Origin: UBA6022 sp035704495
Lineage (GTDB): Bacteria > Patescibacteriota > Saccharimonadia > Saccharimonadales > Saccharimonadaceae
Assembly: GCA_035704495.1 (NCBI GenBank)
Contig: DASSWW010000042.1
Span: 1-11,792 of the forward strand
Reading direction: 5' to 3'
DNA: 11,792 bases
The translations under genes and the position numbers were made by a program. Each line of letters opens with the position of its first letter. Position 1 is the stretch's first letter. Below are positions 6,687-11,792 of the stretch, one piece after another. The notes under the pieces were generated by a model. That model worked only from the letters and a program-made list of their open reading frames with translations. It did not search any database and was not told the DNA's origin.

Positions 6687-7559
6687 TTAAATAATGTAGT
6701 GCAGTGCTTTGGCAGCGACCGAAACGGTTACTTTGCTGTCGGCTTTAAAATGAAAGACTTCGCCGTCAAGCTGCAATGCAAATGGCCGTAGCGATGTAAA
6801 GTGATAATCAGCTACCGATTTGGCTTCGCCTGTCAGGCCAATCGTCGAGGCTTTAAATAGATGAGCGATTAGGTTGCCGAACGAACCAGCTTTTTTGCCG
6901 GTTACTTCAAAACGACCATCATTAATCCGAGCATCATTTGAAAGCGTCATGTATTTTGACATGCCTTTGATATTGCTAAATACTAGGCTATCGTAGCGCC
7001 GGGTAGTCGCGCCGACACGAATTTTGACTGGTCGTGAAGTAAAAAAGTATTTTATAACCAGCCAGGCCTCGTTAAATGGAGTAATGGTCGCCTCGGTGAG
7101 TTTTTCACCGATATGTGGCGTCAAGCCGATACCTGCATACGAGTGGGCGTAGCGTGACCAATCATCGACCGTGATTTTTAAGACGTCCATGCTACGCACG
7201 TCACCATTTTTAATGCGCGTTGCGACGTCGCCGTGGTGAACAGCGTGATAGTGATCGTTGGCGTTTCCCGATGGTAACAGCCCAGCGATTAAACGATTAC
7301 TGCGTTCGCCGTGGGACAGGATGCCGTTAATAACGTCGTGATAGCCGCCATCACCGCTGGATGAAATGATAATCGTACCAGCCGAATTGTCTAGTTGCTG
7401 AACTATTTTTTCGGCATGTCCTGCAAAATCCGTTGGTTGTAATGTGACCGGCATGTCCGAGATTGCTGCAATCGATTGCTGTAGCGATTCAGCGTTCTTT
7501 TTACCATCACCCGTGCTGTTAGGGTTGTAGATAATAATGATATTTTTAATCGTAGTCAT
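6687..7559 (-). CDS. diacylglycerol/lipid kinase family protein
   Basis: This is a 290-aa protein of the DagK/YegS/sphingosine-kinase fold, which phosphorylates a lipid hydroxyl with ATP. The family marks are in order: the first strand and loop IIIIYNPNSTGDGK (7-20), the nucleotide motif SGDGGYHDV (68-76, in place of GGDGTxNEV), PSGNANDH (96-103, in place of PxGTxNDFA), DGRFEV (214-219) and DGE (265-267). The length is normal for the single-domain bacterial group. The replacements in the two glycine-rich motifs are worth noting but keep the Asp and Asn. The substrate cannot be told from sequence, and undecaprenol or diacylglycerol are both possible. No Shine-Dalgarno precedes the ATG, and an extended -10 lies directly upstream, so the mRNA is probably leaderless. 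Confidence 0.88.
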   Translation of the reverse strand: MTTIKNIIIIYNPNSTGDGKKNAESLQQSIAAISDMPVTLQPTDFAGHAEKIVQQLDNSAGTIIISSSGDGGYHDVINGILSHGERSNRLIAGLLPSGNANDHYHAVHHGDVATRIKNGDVRSMDVLKITVDDWSRYAHSYAGIGLTPHIGEKLTEATITPFNEAWLVIKYFFTSRPVKIRVGATTRRYDSLVFSNIKGMSKYMTLSNDARINDGRFEVTGKKAGSFGNLIAHLFKASTIGLTGEAKSVADYHFTSLRPFALQLDGEVFHFKADSKVTVSVAAKALHYII

Positions 7560-7566
7560 TATAACA

Positions 7567-7575
7567 AGTATAGCA
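7567..7575 (-). promoter_or_regulatory. extended -10 promoter of the lipid kinase gene
   Basis: On the minus strand this reads TGCTATACT, a TGn-TATACT extended -10. The hexamer ends 7 bases before the ATG at 7559, so transcription should start at or next to the A of the start codon. Confidence 0.55.
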
Positions 7576-7650
7576 GTAGAAAAATAAGTCGCTGCTTTTA
7601 TAGAGGTCGCCAGACCAGTTTATTGACGTAATGTATAAAATAACGTTTAT

Positions 7651-7666
7651 TGTGAAATTTTTCACA
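7651..7666 (+). promoter_or_regulatory. CRP/FNR-like operator, site 6 (perfect palindrome)
   Basis: TGTGAAATTTTTCACA has exactly complementary 7-base arms and matches the TGTGA-N6-TCACA layout fully. Its centre is 30.5 bp before TATTCT at 7689, about -42 from the inferred start. It precedes the surface-protein genes and lies between them and the divergent lipid kinase gene. Confidence 0.7.
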
Positions 7667-7688
7667 TACAACCCACTTTCTTTCGGTG

Positions 7689-7694
7689 TATTCT
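7689..7694 (+). promoter_or_regulatory. -10 element for the surface operon
   Basis: TATTCT matches TATAAT at four of six positions and lies at the expected distance from operator site 6. It gives a leader of about 42 nt before the ATG at 7743. Confidence 0.4.
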
Positions 7695-7742
7695 TGCTTT
7701 AGTTCACTATTCTGAGTGGCACTTGAGAAAAAGGGGGTAAGT

Positions 7743-8282
7743 ATGATGAGAAAATTGTTCGCTCGCAGTAATCGTTTCACAAAAAACGTTGCCATCCTTC
7801 ACTCATATCTGCTCGGTCTAAAACAAAAACCACTCAGCGTCGCTGGCATAGTGGCGCTTTTTGTGATGCCTGCCGCTGCGTTTGGCTGGTGGTATTACAG
7901 TGTTGTCACGACGCTTGCGAGGATGAGCCCGCAACAACAGTACGCTGAAACGTCGTCTGAAATAATGATCTTCCCGTCATTAAATACAGCTACACCACAG
8001 CCGGCGACCGATTCGCCGGTAACCGCTCCTGTCGAAACTATGATTGCGCCATCTGATGATAATTCAATCAATACAGAAGTAAAAATTAATGGCGACCCGG
8101 TACCGCTGCCTGATAATGGATCAATCCACAAAGTAATCACGAACGAGGATGGCCGCACAAAAGTTGATATTTCTATCCATTCCGATACGTCCGGCTCTAC
8201 CGAAACAAATTCCTCGACCAGTATCCAGTTAGAATCTTCGACCGATGCCGATATTGATATTCATAAAGAGGAGACCAAATAA
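7743..8282 (+). CDS. single-pass membrane protein with Ser/Thr-rich exported domain
   Basis: This 179-aa protein is of no known family. Residues 1-29 are basic (MMRKLFARSNRFTK, LKQK), 31-58 are hydrophobic (VAGIVALFVMPAAAFGWWYY) and act as signal-anchor, and 60-179 should face outside. The exported part has a Pro/Thr linker (about 79-104) and a probably beta-rich tail with alternating polar/hydrophobic stretches (EVKINGDPV, TKVDISIHS, DADIDIHKEE). GGGGG at 7733-7737 is placed for ATG 7743, and ATG 7746 is almost equally good. A GTG at 7716 would add nine residues but lies upstream of this Shine-Dalgarno. It is first in a run of three exported-protein genes, so it may be an assembly or anchoring partner for the two repeat proteins. 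That role is an inference from context. Confidence 0.75.
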   Translation: MMRKLFARSNRFTKNVAILHSYLLGLKQKPLSVAGIVALFVMPAAAFGWWYYSVVTTLARMSPQQQYAETSSEIMIFPSLNTATPQPATDSPVTAPVETMIAPSDDNSINTEVKINGDPVPLPDNGSIHKVITNEDGRTKVDISIHSDTSGSTETNSSTSIQLESSTDADIDIHKEETK

Positions 8283-8288
8283 ATATGA

Positions 8289-8305
8289 CAGCGTTCTAGA
8301 CGCTG
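8289..8305 (+). repeat. small hairpin after the membrane-protein gene
   Basis: CAGCGT (8289-8294) pairs with ACGCTG (8300-8305) around a 5-nt loop, 6 bp after the stop codon. There is no T run, so it is not a standard terminator. It may protect the 3' end or mark RNA processing. Confidence 0.4.
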
Positions 8306-8316
8306 CATGGTCACGC

Positions 8317-8350
8317 GACCTGGATAGATGTGCGAACGTCTCTCTAGGTC
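8317..8350 (+). ncRNA. GNRA-capped structured element in the intergenic leader
   Basis: The 34 nt form one symmetric hairpin. GACCTGGA (8317-8324) pairs with TCTAGGTC (8343-8350, one G-U), then comes a T/C mismatch. AGATGT (8326-8331) then pairs with ACGTCT (8336-8341, one G-U), closed by GCGA, a GNRA tetraloop. CGC/GCG (8314-8316 with 8353-8355) and GGT/ACC (8309-8311 with 8359-8361) could lengthen it. It ends 33 bp before the Shine-Dalgarno of the 197-aa repeat-protein gene. There is no T run, so an mRNA stabiliser, processing site or regulatory leader is more likely than a terminator. I match it to no riboswitch class. Confidence 0.5.
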
Positions 8351-8396
8351 GGGCGATCACCCGAGCACAATTATTAACCAACAAAGGAGGAATAAC

Positions 8397-8990
8397 ATGA
8401 AAATTCAAAAGAAATTTGGCGCCGCAGTATTGTCACTTGGTCTAGTGATTGGGCTATCTGGTTTTGCAGGAGCAACCCGAGCAACTATCGATACAACTGG
8501 TCCTGACTCGGACAACACTATCCGCAGCAGTACATCGCAACGAGTAGATGTCGAGAATGACAACGACCTTGATGTCGAGAATGACAACGAGCAAAGCGCT
8601 TGGACGGGCGAAGCTGAAGTGGAGCATAACACTACCGGTGGTGATGCCGAAACTGGTGACGCTGCAAATCACAACGATTTCGCTGTTTCTGCCAGCATCG
8701 ACAACTCTGCATCAGTTGCTGCCATGAATCACATGGGTGGTAACGGTGGTGGTGACGATCACGCTGTGATCGAGAACACTGGTCCTGACTCAGACAACCA
8801 TGTTGTTATCGAGAAGCGAAGTACTGTTGAAATCGACAATGATAATAACGTCGATATTACCAATACTAACGACCAGTACGCCTCATCAGGTGACGCTGAA
8901 GTTGAAGGTAACACCACAGGTGGCAATGCCGTAACTGGTAACGCATCTAACACCAATTCTACATCTGTCAAACTGCACATCAAAAACTAG
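8397..8990 (+). CDS. secreted two-repeat surface protein
   Basis: This 197-aa protein has a Sec signal peptide (basic MKIQKK, hydrophobic 8-24, probable cleavage after about A26 or A30). The mature part is two copies of a unit of about 75 residues (31-106 and 125-197, period 94) joined by a Gly/Asn/His linker. Each copy begins TGPDSDN (34-40, 128-134), continues with an Asn/Asp-rich stretch such as VENDND, and ends with the SGDAxVxxNTTGG-type motif (70-82, 164-176). It is acidic and has no Cys or membrane anchor. Regular Asn/Gly/Thr repeats suggest a beta-solenoid or fibre subunit, which is an inference. Start: AAAGGAGG at 8383-8390 points to ATG 8397. An in-frame ATG at 8328 lies inside the hairpin and is unlikely. 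Confidence 0.82.
   Translation: MKIQKKFGAAVLSLGLVIGLSGFAGATRATIDTTGPDSDNTIRSSTSQRVDVENDNDLDVENDNEQSAWTGEAEVEHNTTGGDAETGDAANHNDFAVSASIDNSASVAAMNHMGGNGGGDDHAVIENTGPDSDNHVVIEKRSTVEIDNDNNVDITNTNDQYASSGDAEVEGNTTGGNAVTGNASNTNSTSVKLHIKN
8487..8987 (+). repeat. two-copy coding repeat in the secreted protein
   Basis: Copies at 8487-8714 and 8769-8987 encode the TGPDSDN to NTTGG units. The nucleotide stretch ACTGGTCCTGACTC recurs exactly (8496-8509 and 8778-8791). Nested in copy 1, an exact 20-bp direct repeat at 8547-8566 and 8571-8590 (24-bp period) encodes DVENDN twice, a sign of recent tandem duplication. Confidence 0.75.
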
Positions 8991-9012
8991 TCCACTGCGA
9001 CAAGTGATTGAT

Positions 9013-9032
9013 TATAGCTATTTCACGCTATA
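9013..9032. repeat. TATAGC inverted repeat between repeat-protein genes
   Basis: TATAGC (9013-9018) and GCTATA (9027-9032) are separated by 8 bases. The arms match the outer six bases of the inverted repeat at 5370-5396, but the spacing differs. Confidence 0.35.
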
Positions 9033-9049
9033 GATAGACGTAGATACGC

Positions 9050-9078
9050 AGGGAGGGCCAGGCCCACTCGCCCTCCCT
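9050..9078 (+). terminator. GC-rich hairpin, possible partial terminator or attenuator
   Basis: AGGGAGGGC (9050-9058) pairs with GCCCTCCCT (9070-9078) around an 11-nt loop. Only a short T stretch (GATTTTAT) follows, after a few bases. It lies 22 bp after the TATAGC repeat and 42 bp before the ATG of the large repeat protein, so it could lower read-through and set the ratio between the two surface proteins. Confidence 0.5.
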
Positions 9079-9120
9079 CCAAGATTTTATCGAGTAATTA
9101 ACGTAAAGAAGGAGCGCCCT

Positions 9121-10980
9121 ATGTACAAGTTTAAAAATACGATTCGAGTATGTTTCATCTACACTGCAGCGCTTCTTCTTGCTGGTGGATATCCACTGAC
9201 GGCTGCTGCCCAACAAGCGGCGCCGACGCCTCCACCCAGAACGACCCAACAAGAACCAGTCGAGCCAGAGCGCACCTATACCTATAACGAAGAAACCAAG
9301 CGTTGGGATAGTGACAAATGGCAGTATAATCCGGCAACTGGCCGCTACGAAGCCGTGCCACCACCACCTGCACCTGTTCAATCTGCGCCAGTAACCACAC
9401 ACCAACCACCGGCTACTTCGCAGAATACGACCACTGACCAGGCTGCTGATGCTTCAAAAACGATTGATGCCACGACGAATACGACCATCGATAATAATCT
9501 GAATTCTGACGCTCAGACTGGTGATGCGACGGTAACGCGTAATACTACAGCGGGCGATGCAGGCACGGGTGATGCGTCGGCAGTGGCAACGATTATGAAT
9601 ACGATTAATTCATCAGTTGGCGGAGACGGAGCTGAATTTGCGAGCTTTGTATCCGATGTGAACGGCGATGTTCACGGTGATATTATGCTGTATCCAATGC
9701 TACTAAAGGCGATGCTAGACGCGGCAAATGACCCAGCAAGTACGGCAGATACGACCATCAACGCTAGTACATCTAGTACTATCACGAACGATGTTGATTT
9801 GAACGCTAGCAGCGGTGACGCGGCAGTGACGAATAATACAAATGCAGGCAGTGCCACAACCGGCACGGCTAATACAGTGGCCAATGTAATGAATATCATT
9901 AACTCCATCATTGCCGCTAATCAGTCATTTGTGGGAACAATTAACATTCACGGCAACCTGGACGGCGATATACTGGTTGCACCAGATTTTCTGCCAGAAC
10001 TACTGGCAAGTAACACGGGAACACCGTCGGCACCTGCGGGCTCCCTAGAAGTTACTTCTGAAAATATGCAGTCGATTGTCAATAACGTTAATCTGAACGC
10101 AGCCAGTGGCGATGCAGTAGTGGCAAATAATACCAACGCAGGCAGCGCTACGACAGGTGACGCCTCGACCAATGTCGTTATCCTTAATCTTTCTGGTCAC
10201 CAAGTCGTTGCCAGCAATAGCTTGCTTGTCTTTGTTAACGTCCTAGGCGAGTGGGTAGGTATTATTGTCGACGCACCGACCGGCGCAACAGCGGCGGCAC
10301 TGGGTAACGGCGTGACATCGCACACTAGTACATCACCTGATCTGACGATCAACGCTGAAAATAATAGTCAGATTGTGAATAATATCAATCTTAATTCTCA
10401 ATCTGGTGATGCGACGGTTGCCAGTAATACGAATGCGGGTAACGCCACCACAGGCGACGCGACTGCTTCGGCGAATATTGCAAATATTAGTGGCAGCCAA
10501 ATGGGTGTGTCGGACTGGTTTGGGATTTTATTTATCAACGTCTTTGGTAGCTGGTACGGCAGCTTTGGAGTTGATACCGAACGCGGTAATCAGCCGCCAG
10601 CGGCCAGTGGTGGCGGCACGCCAAACAAACCCGATCAGAAACCAGCATCAAATCAAGTATTCCAGTTTATCGCTGACAGTCCAGCTGATACGACAGACGC
10701 CTCATTGCTCAGCACCGCTCCATTGTTGAATAACATCGCAACAGCGGTAACGCAGCAGGCAGTTGTGCCACCGGCCGATACTGATAAAGAATCCGAAATC
10801 CTAGGTGTTGCCTCGACATCAACTGATACGACGGCAAACATTCCAGTCGCACCGTCTGAACCCGAGACGGCAAGTAACCTCTTGCCACTGCTCACCGGCG
10901 CATTCCTGATTGGTCTGGGCGTGATAGCAACCAAGAATATCATTGCATTTATTAGGGGACGAGGCGGCATCATTAGCTAA
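9121..10980 (+). CDS. large four-repeat surface protein with C-terminal membrane anchor
   Basis: This 619-aa exported protein has a signal peptide (basic start, hydrophobic 11-27, probable cut after the Ala run at 28-30). A Pro/Thr/Gln-rich stalk follows, with a tandem aromatic motif, YNEETKRW (55-62) and YNPATGRY (69-76). Four repeats of about 80 residues follow (118-200, 211-292, 313-388, 407-486). Each has a SGDAxVxxNTNAG block (about 132-145, 231-243, 329-341, 428-440) and then a hydrophobic block with NVxGxWxG or a variant of it. Low-complexity sequence (490-585) leads to a C-terminal membrane span (587-604, LLPLLTGAFLIGLGVIA) and a basic tail with RGRGG. LPLLTG is one residue longer than a sortase LPxTG, so a plain membrane anchor is preferred. 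AGAAGGAG at 9107-9114 fixes the start. It shares its repeat motif with the preceding gene. Confidence 0.85.
   Translation: MYKFKNTIRVCFIYTAALLLAGGYPLTAAAQQAAPTPPPRTTQQEPVEPERTYTYNEETKRWDSDKWQYNPATGRYEAVPPPPAPVQSAPVTTHQPPATSQNTTTDQAADASKTIDATTNTTIDNNLNSDAQTGDATVTRNTTAGDAGTGDASAVATIMNTINSSVGGDGAEFASFVSDVNGDVHGDIMLYPMLLKAMLDAANDPASTADTTINASTSSTITNDVDLNASSGDAAVTNNTNAGSATTGTANTVANVMNIINSIIAANQSFVGTINIHGNLDGDILVAPDFLPELLASNTGTPSAPAGSLEVTSENMQSIVNNVNLNAASGDAVVANNTNAGSATTGDASTNVVILNLSGHQVVASNSLLVFVNVLGEWVGIIVDAPTGATAAALGNGVTSHTSTSPDLTINAENNSQIVNNINLNSQSGDATVASNTNAGNATTGDATASANIANISGSQMGVSDWFGILFINVFGSWYGSFGVDTERGNQPPAASGGGTPNKPDQKPASNQVFQFIADSPADTTDASLLSTAPLLNNIATAVTQQAVVPPADTDKESEILGVASTSTDTTANIPVAPSEPETASNLLPLLTGAFLIGLGVIATKNIIAFIRGRGGIIS
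9472..10578 (+). repeat. four coding repeats of the large surface protein
   Basis: Units at about 9472-9720, 9751-9996, 10057-10284 and 10339-10578. Copies 2 to 4 are closest (NTNAG then ATTG), while copy 1 has NTTAG and GTG and is nearer in motif to the neighbouring 197-aa protein. In the hydrophobic second half, copies 1-2 carry GDI (HGDIML, DGDILV) and copies 3-4 carry a Trp (GEWVG, GSWYG). Confidence 0.75.
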
Positions 10981-11000
10981 GGGCGAGCAAGCCCAACTCG

Positions 11001-11372
11001 TTAACTTGTCTTTAACACCTGTGTCACTACCGATACTAGTTCTTTCGGACTCAGCGAACTTTTCAGGACTGCTCTTTCGACGCCAAAATCTTGGATAATT
11101 GACAGTTCACTGCCCGAAGACAGATTGCTCATAATAATGATTTTTGTTGCAGCATCATGATAGTTTGCCGTATATTCTTTTAAAAAGCCGACACCGTCTA
11201 GTACCGGCATCATGACATCCAGCAGGATGAGATCGTAGGTGTTATCTTTGCATAGATCGATGGCTATCTGGCCGTTTTCGGCAGTTGTTACTTCATAGTT
11301 ATTGAGCGTAAAGATGAGTGAGAAAGCTTCTCGTATAATCGCATCATCTTCGACGAGCAATAGTTTATGCAT
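11001..11372 (-). CDS. single-domain response regulator
   Basis: This 123-aa lone receiver has D9/D10, phospho-acceptor D52 in LLDVMMPVLDG, S82 in IMSNL and K104 in AVLKSSLSPKEL. It ends right after the fold, so output must come through protein contact. Its ATG overlaps the stop of the upstream kinase gene by 8 bp (ATGCATAA), with AAAGGG as Shine-Dalgarno inside that gene, so the two are translationally coupled partners. It closely resembles the receiver at 4868-5248. It converges on the large surface-protein gene with only 20 bp between them. Confidence 0.9.
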   Translation of the reverse strand: MHKLLLVEDDAIIREAFSLIFTLNNYEVTTAENGQIAIDLCKDNTYDLILLDVMMPVLDGVGFLKEYTANYHDAATKIIIMSNLSSGSELSIIQDFGVERAVLKSSLSPKELVSVVTQVLKTS

Positions 11373-11792
11373 GGTTAGTCCCTTTGGGGATTTTTACCCG
11401 AAATTCGGTCCCCACATCAATTTTTGAAATAACTTGGATGCTGCCTTTATGTAACGTAACAATCTTTTTTGCCCAGTACAGGCCAAGTCCGCTACCGCCA
11501 GCCTCGTCTGATAATCTGTTTGGCATTCTGCTGAACTTTTTAAAAATACATTTCAAGTCCTGTTTGGCAATGCCAACACCCGTGTCTTTTACCGAAATAA
11601 TGACCCGTGTTTTTGTCTGTGATAGGCTAATTAAAATACGGCCACGATGATCAGTGTATTTGCTGGCGTTATCAATTAAATTTTCAAGCACCATGCGCAT
11701 TCGAGACTCATCGATATAGACAGCCGGGACTTCTTTGCCTCTTTCGATTCGAATCGTTTGCTTTCTACTGGCAAAAACGTCTTTTAGTTCGC
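11365..11792 (-). CDS. histidine kinase, C-terminal part (cut by window edge)
   Basis: The open frame runs to the window end with no start required, so the gene is partial and its sensor and HisKA parts lie beyond 11792. The visible part is the ATPase domain: N-box NLIDNASKY, G1 box DTGVGI, then FKKFSR and the G2 box GGSGLGLYWAKK, ending KIPKGTNHA. These motifs match the hybrid kinase at 3679-4836 nearly word for word, so the two are paralogues. The ATG at 11700 is internal to the domain and is not the real start. Confidence 0.9.
   Translation of the reverse strand, partial: ELKDVFASRKQTIRIERGKEVPAVYIDESRMRMVLENLIDNASKYTDHRGRILISLSQTKTRVIISVKDTGVGIAKQDLKCIFKKFSRMPNRLSDEAGGSGLGLYWAKKIVTLHKGSIQVISKIDVGTEFRVKIPKGTNHA

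Noticed and set aside
8328..8396. Upstream in-frame start at 8328 for the secreted repeat protein
   Set aside because: It lies inside the stable hairpin, would place 23 polar residues before a perfect signal peptide, and lacks the strong Shine-Dalgarno that precedes 8397.
9028..9405. Minus-strand ORFs opposite the repeat-protein genes (also 8405-8632, 9672-9911 and similar)
   Set aside because: They are antisense shadows of repetitive coding sequence, with no Shine-Dalgarno and no plausible domain content.
10879..10980. LPLLTG plus C-terminal hydrophobic span as a sortase signal
   Set aside because: One extra residue compared with LPxTG, and the motif lies inside the hydrophobic stretch. 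A simple membrane anchor explains the sequence.
10981..10994. GGGC-N6-GCCC as a terminator between the convergent genes ending at 10980 and 11001
   Set aside because: Only a 4-bp stem and no T run on either strand.

Overview
The window looks like a chromosomal stretch from a small-genome Candidate Phyla Radiation (Patescibacteria) bacterium, most likely a Saccharibacteria (TM7)-like lineage. I infer this from the style of the proteins: single-domain receivers paired with GGSGLGLYWAKK-type histidine kinases, secreted proteins with TGPDSDN and NTNAG-type repeats, and compact genes with strong Shine-Dalgarno sequences. TGA works as an ordinary stop, which argues against the Gracilibacteria/SR1 code. 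No rRNA, tRNA, CRISPR array, transposase or phage gene is visible. The lineage call is recognition from memory and was not checked by search.

Layout. (1) 1-780: two small plus-strand genes, a single-pass membrane protein with a Pro/Gln/Thr tail (100-381) and a soluble 79-aa protein (514-753), separated by a clear terminator. (2) 781-5318: a four-gene signalling operon ending in a terminator. It encodes a PAS-PAS-GAF histidine kinase, a Rcp1/CheY-like receiver, a receiver-histidine kinase hybrid and another lone receiver. None has a DNA-binding or enzymatic output domain. (3) 5333-5864: an elaborate promoter drives two very small genes (60 and 37 aa), followed by a bidirectional terminator. 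(4) 5896-7559, minus strand: a membrane-anchored helical protein with three His-bearing repeats, and a diacylglycerol/lipid kinase family protein that appears to be leaderless. (5) 7651-10980, plus strand: a probable surface operon. It holds a single-pass membrane protein, a 197-aa secreted two-repeat protein and a 619-aa secreted four-repeat protein with a C-terminal membrane anchor. The last two share one repeat motif. Two RNA-hairpin candidates lie between these genes. (6) 11001-11792, minus strand: a lone receiver and the ATPase end of a histidine kinase cut by the window edge, paralogous to the 3679-5248 pair.

The most interesting signal is regulatory. Six intergenic 16-bp elements fit TGTRA-N6-TYAYA, the CRP/FNR-type operator layout. 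They precede all five plus-strand transcription units that begin with a 5' intergenic region. At three promoters a good -10 hexamer lies 29.5-30.5 bp downstream of the site centre, which puts the site at about -41.5, the class II activator position. One promoter has two sites 23 bp apart, at about -41.5 and -64.5. This suggests a local regulon that joins two small proteins, a phosphorelay, two micro-proteins and a surface-protein operon under one CRP/FNR-family activator that is encoded elsewhere.
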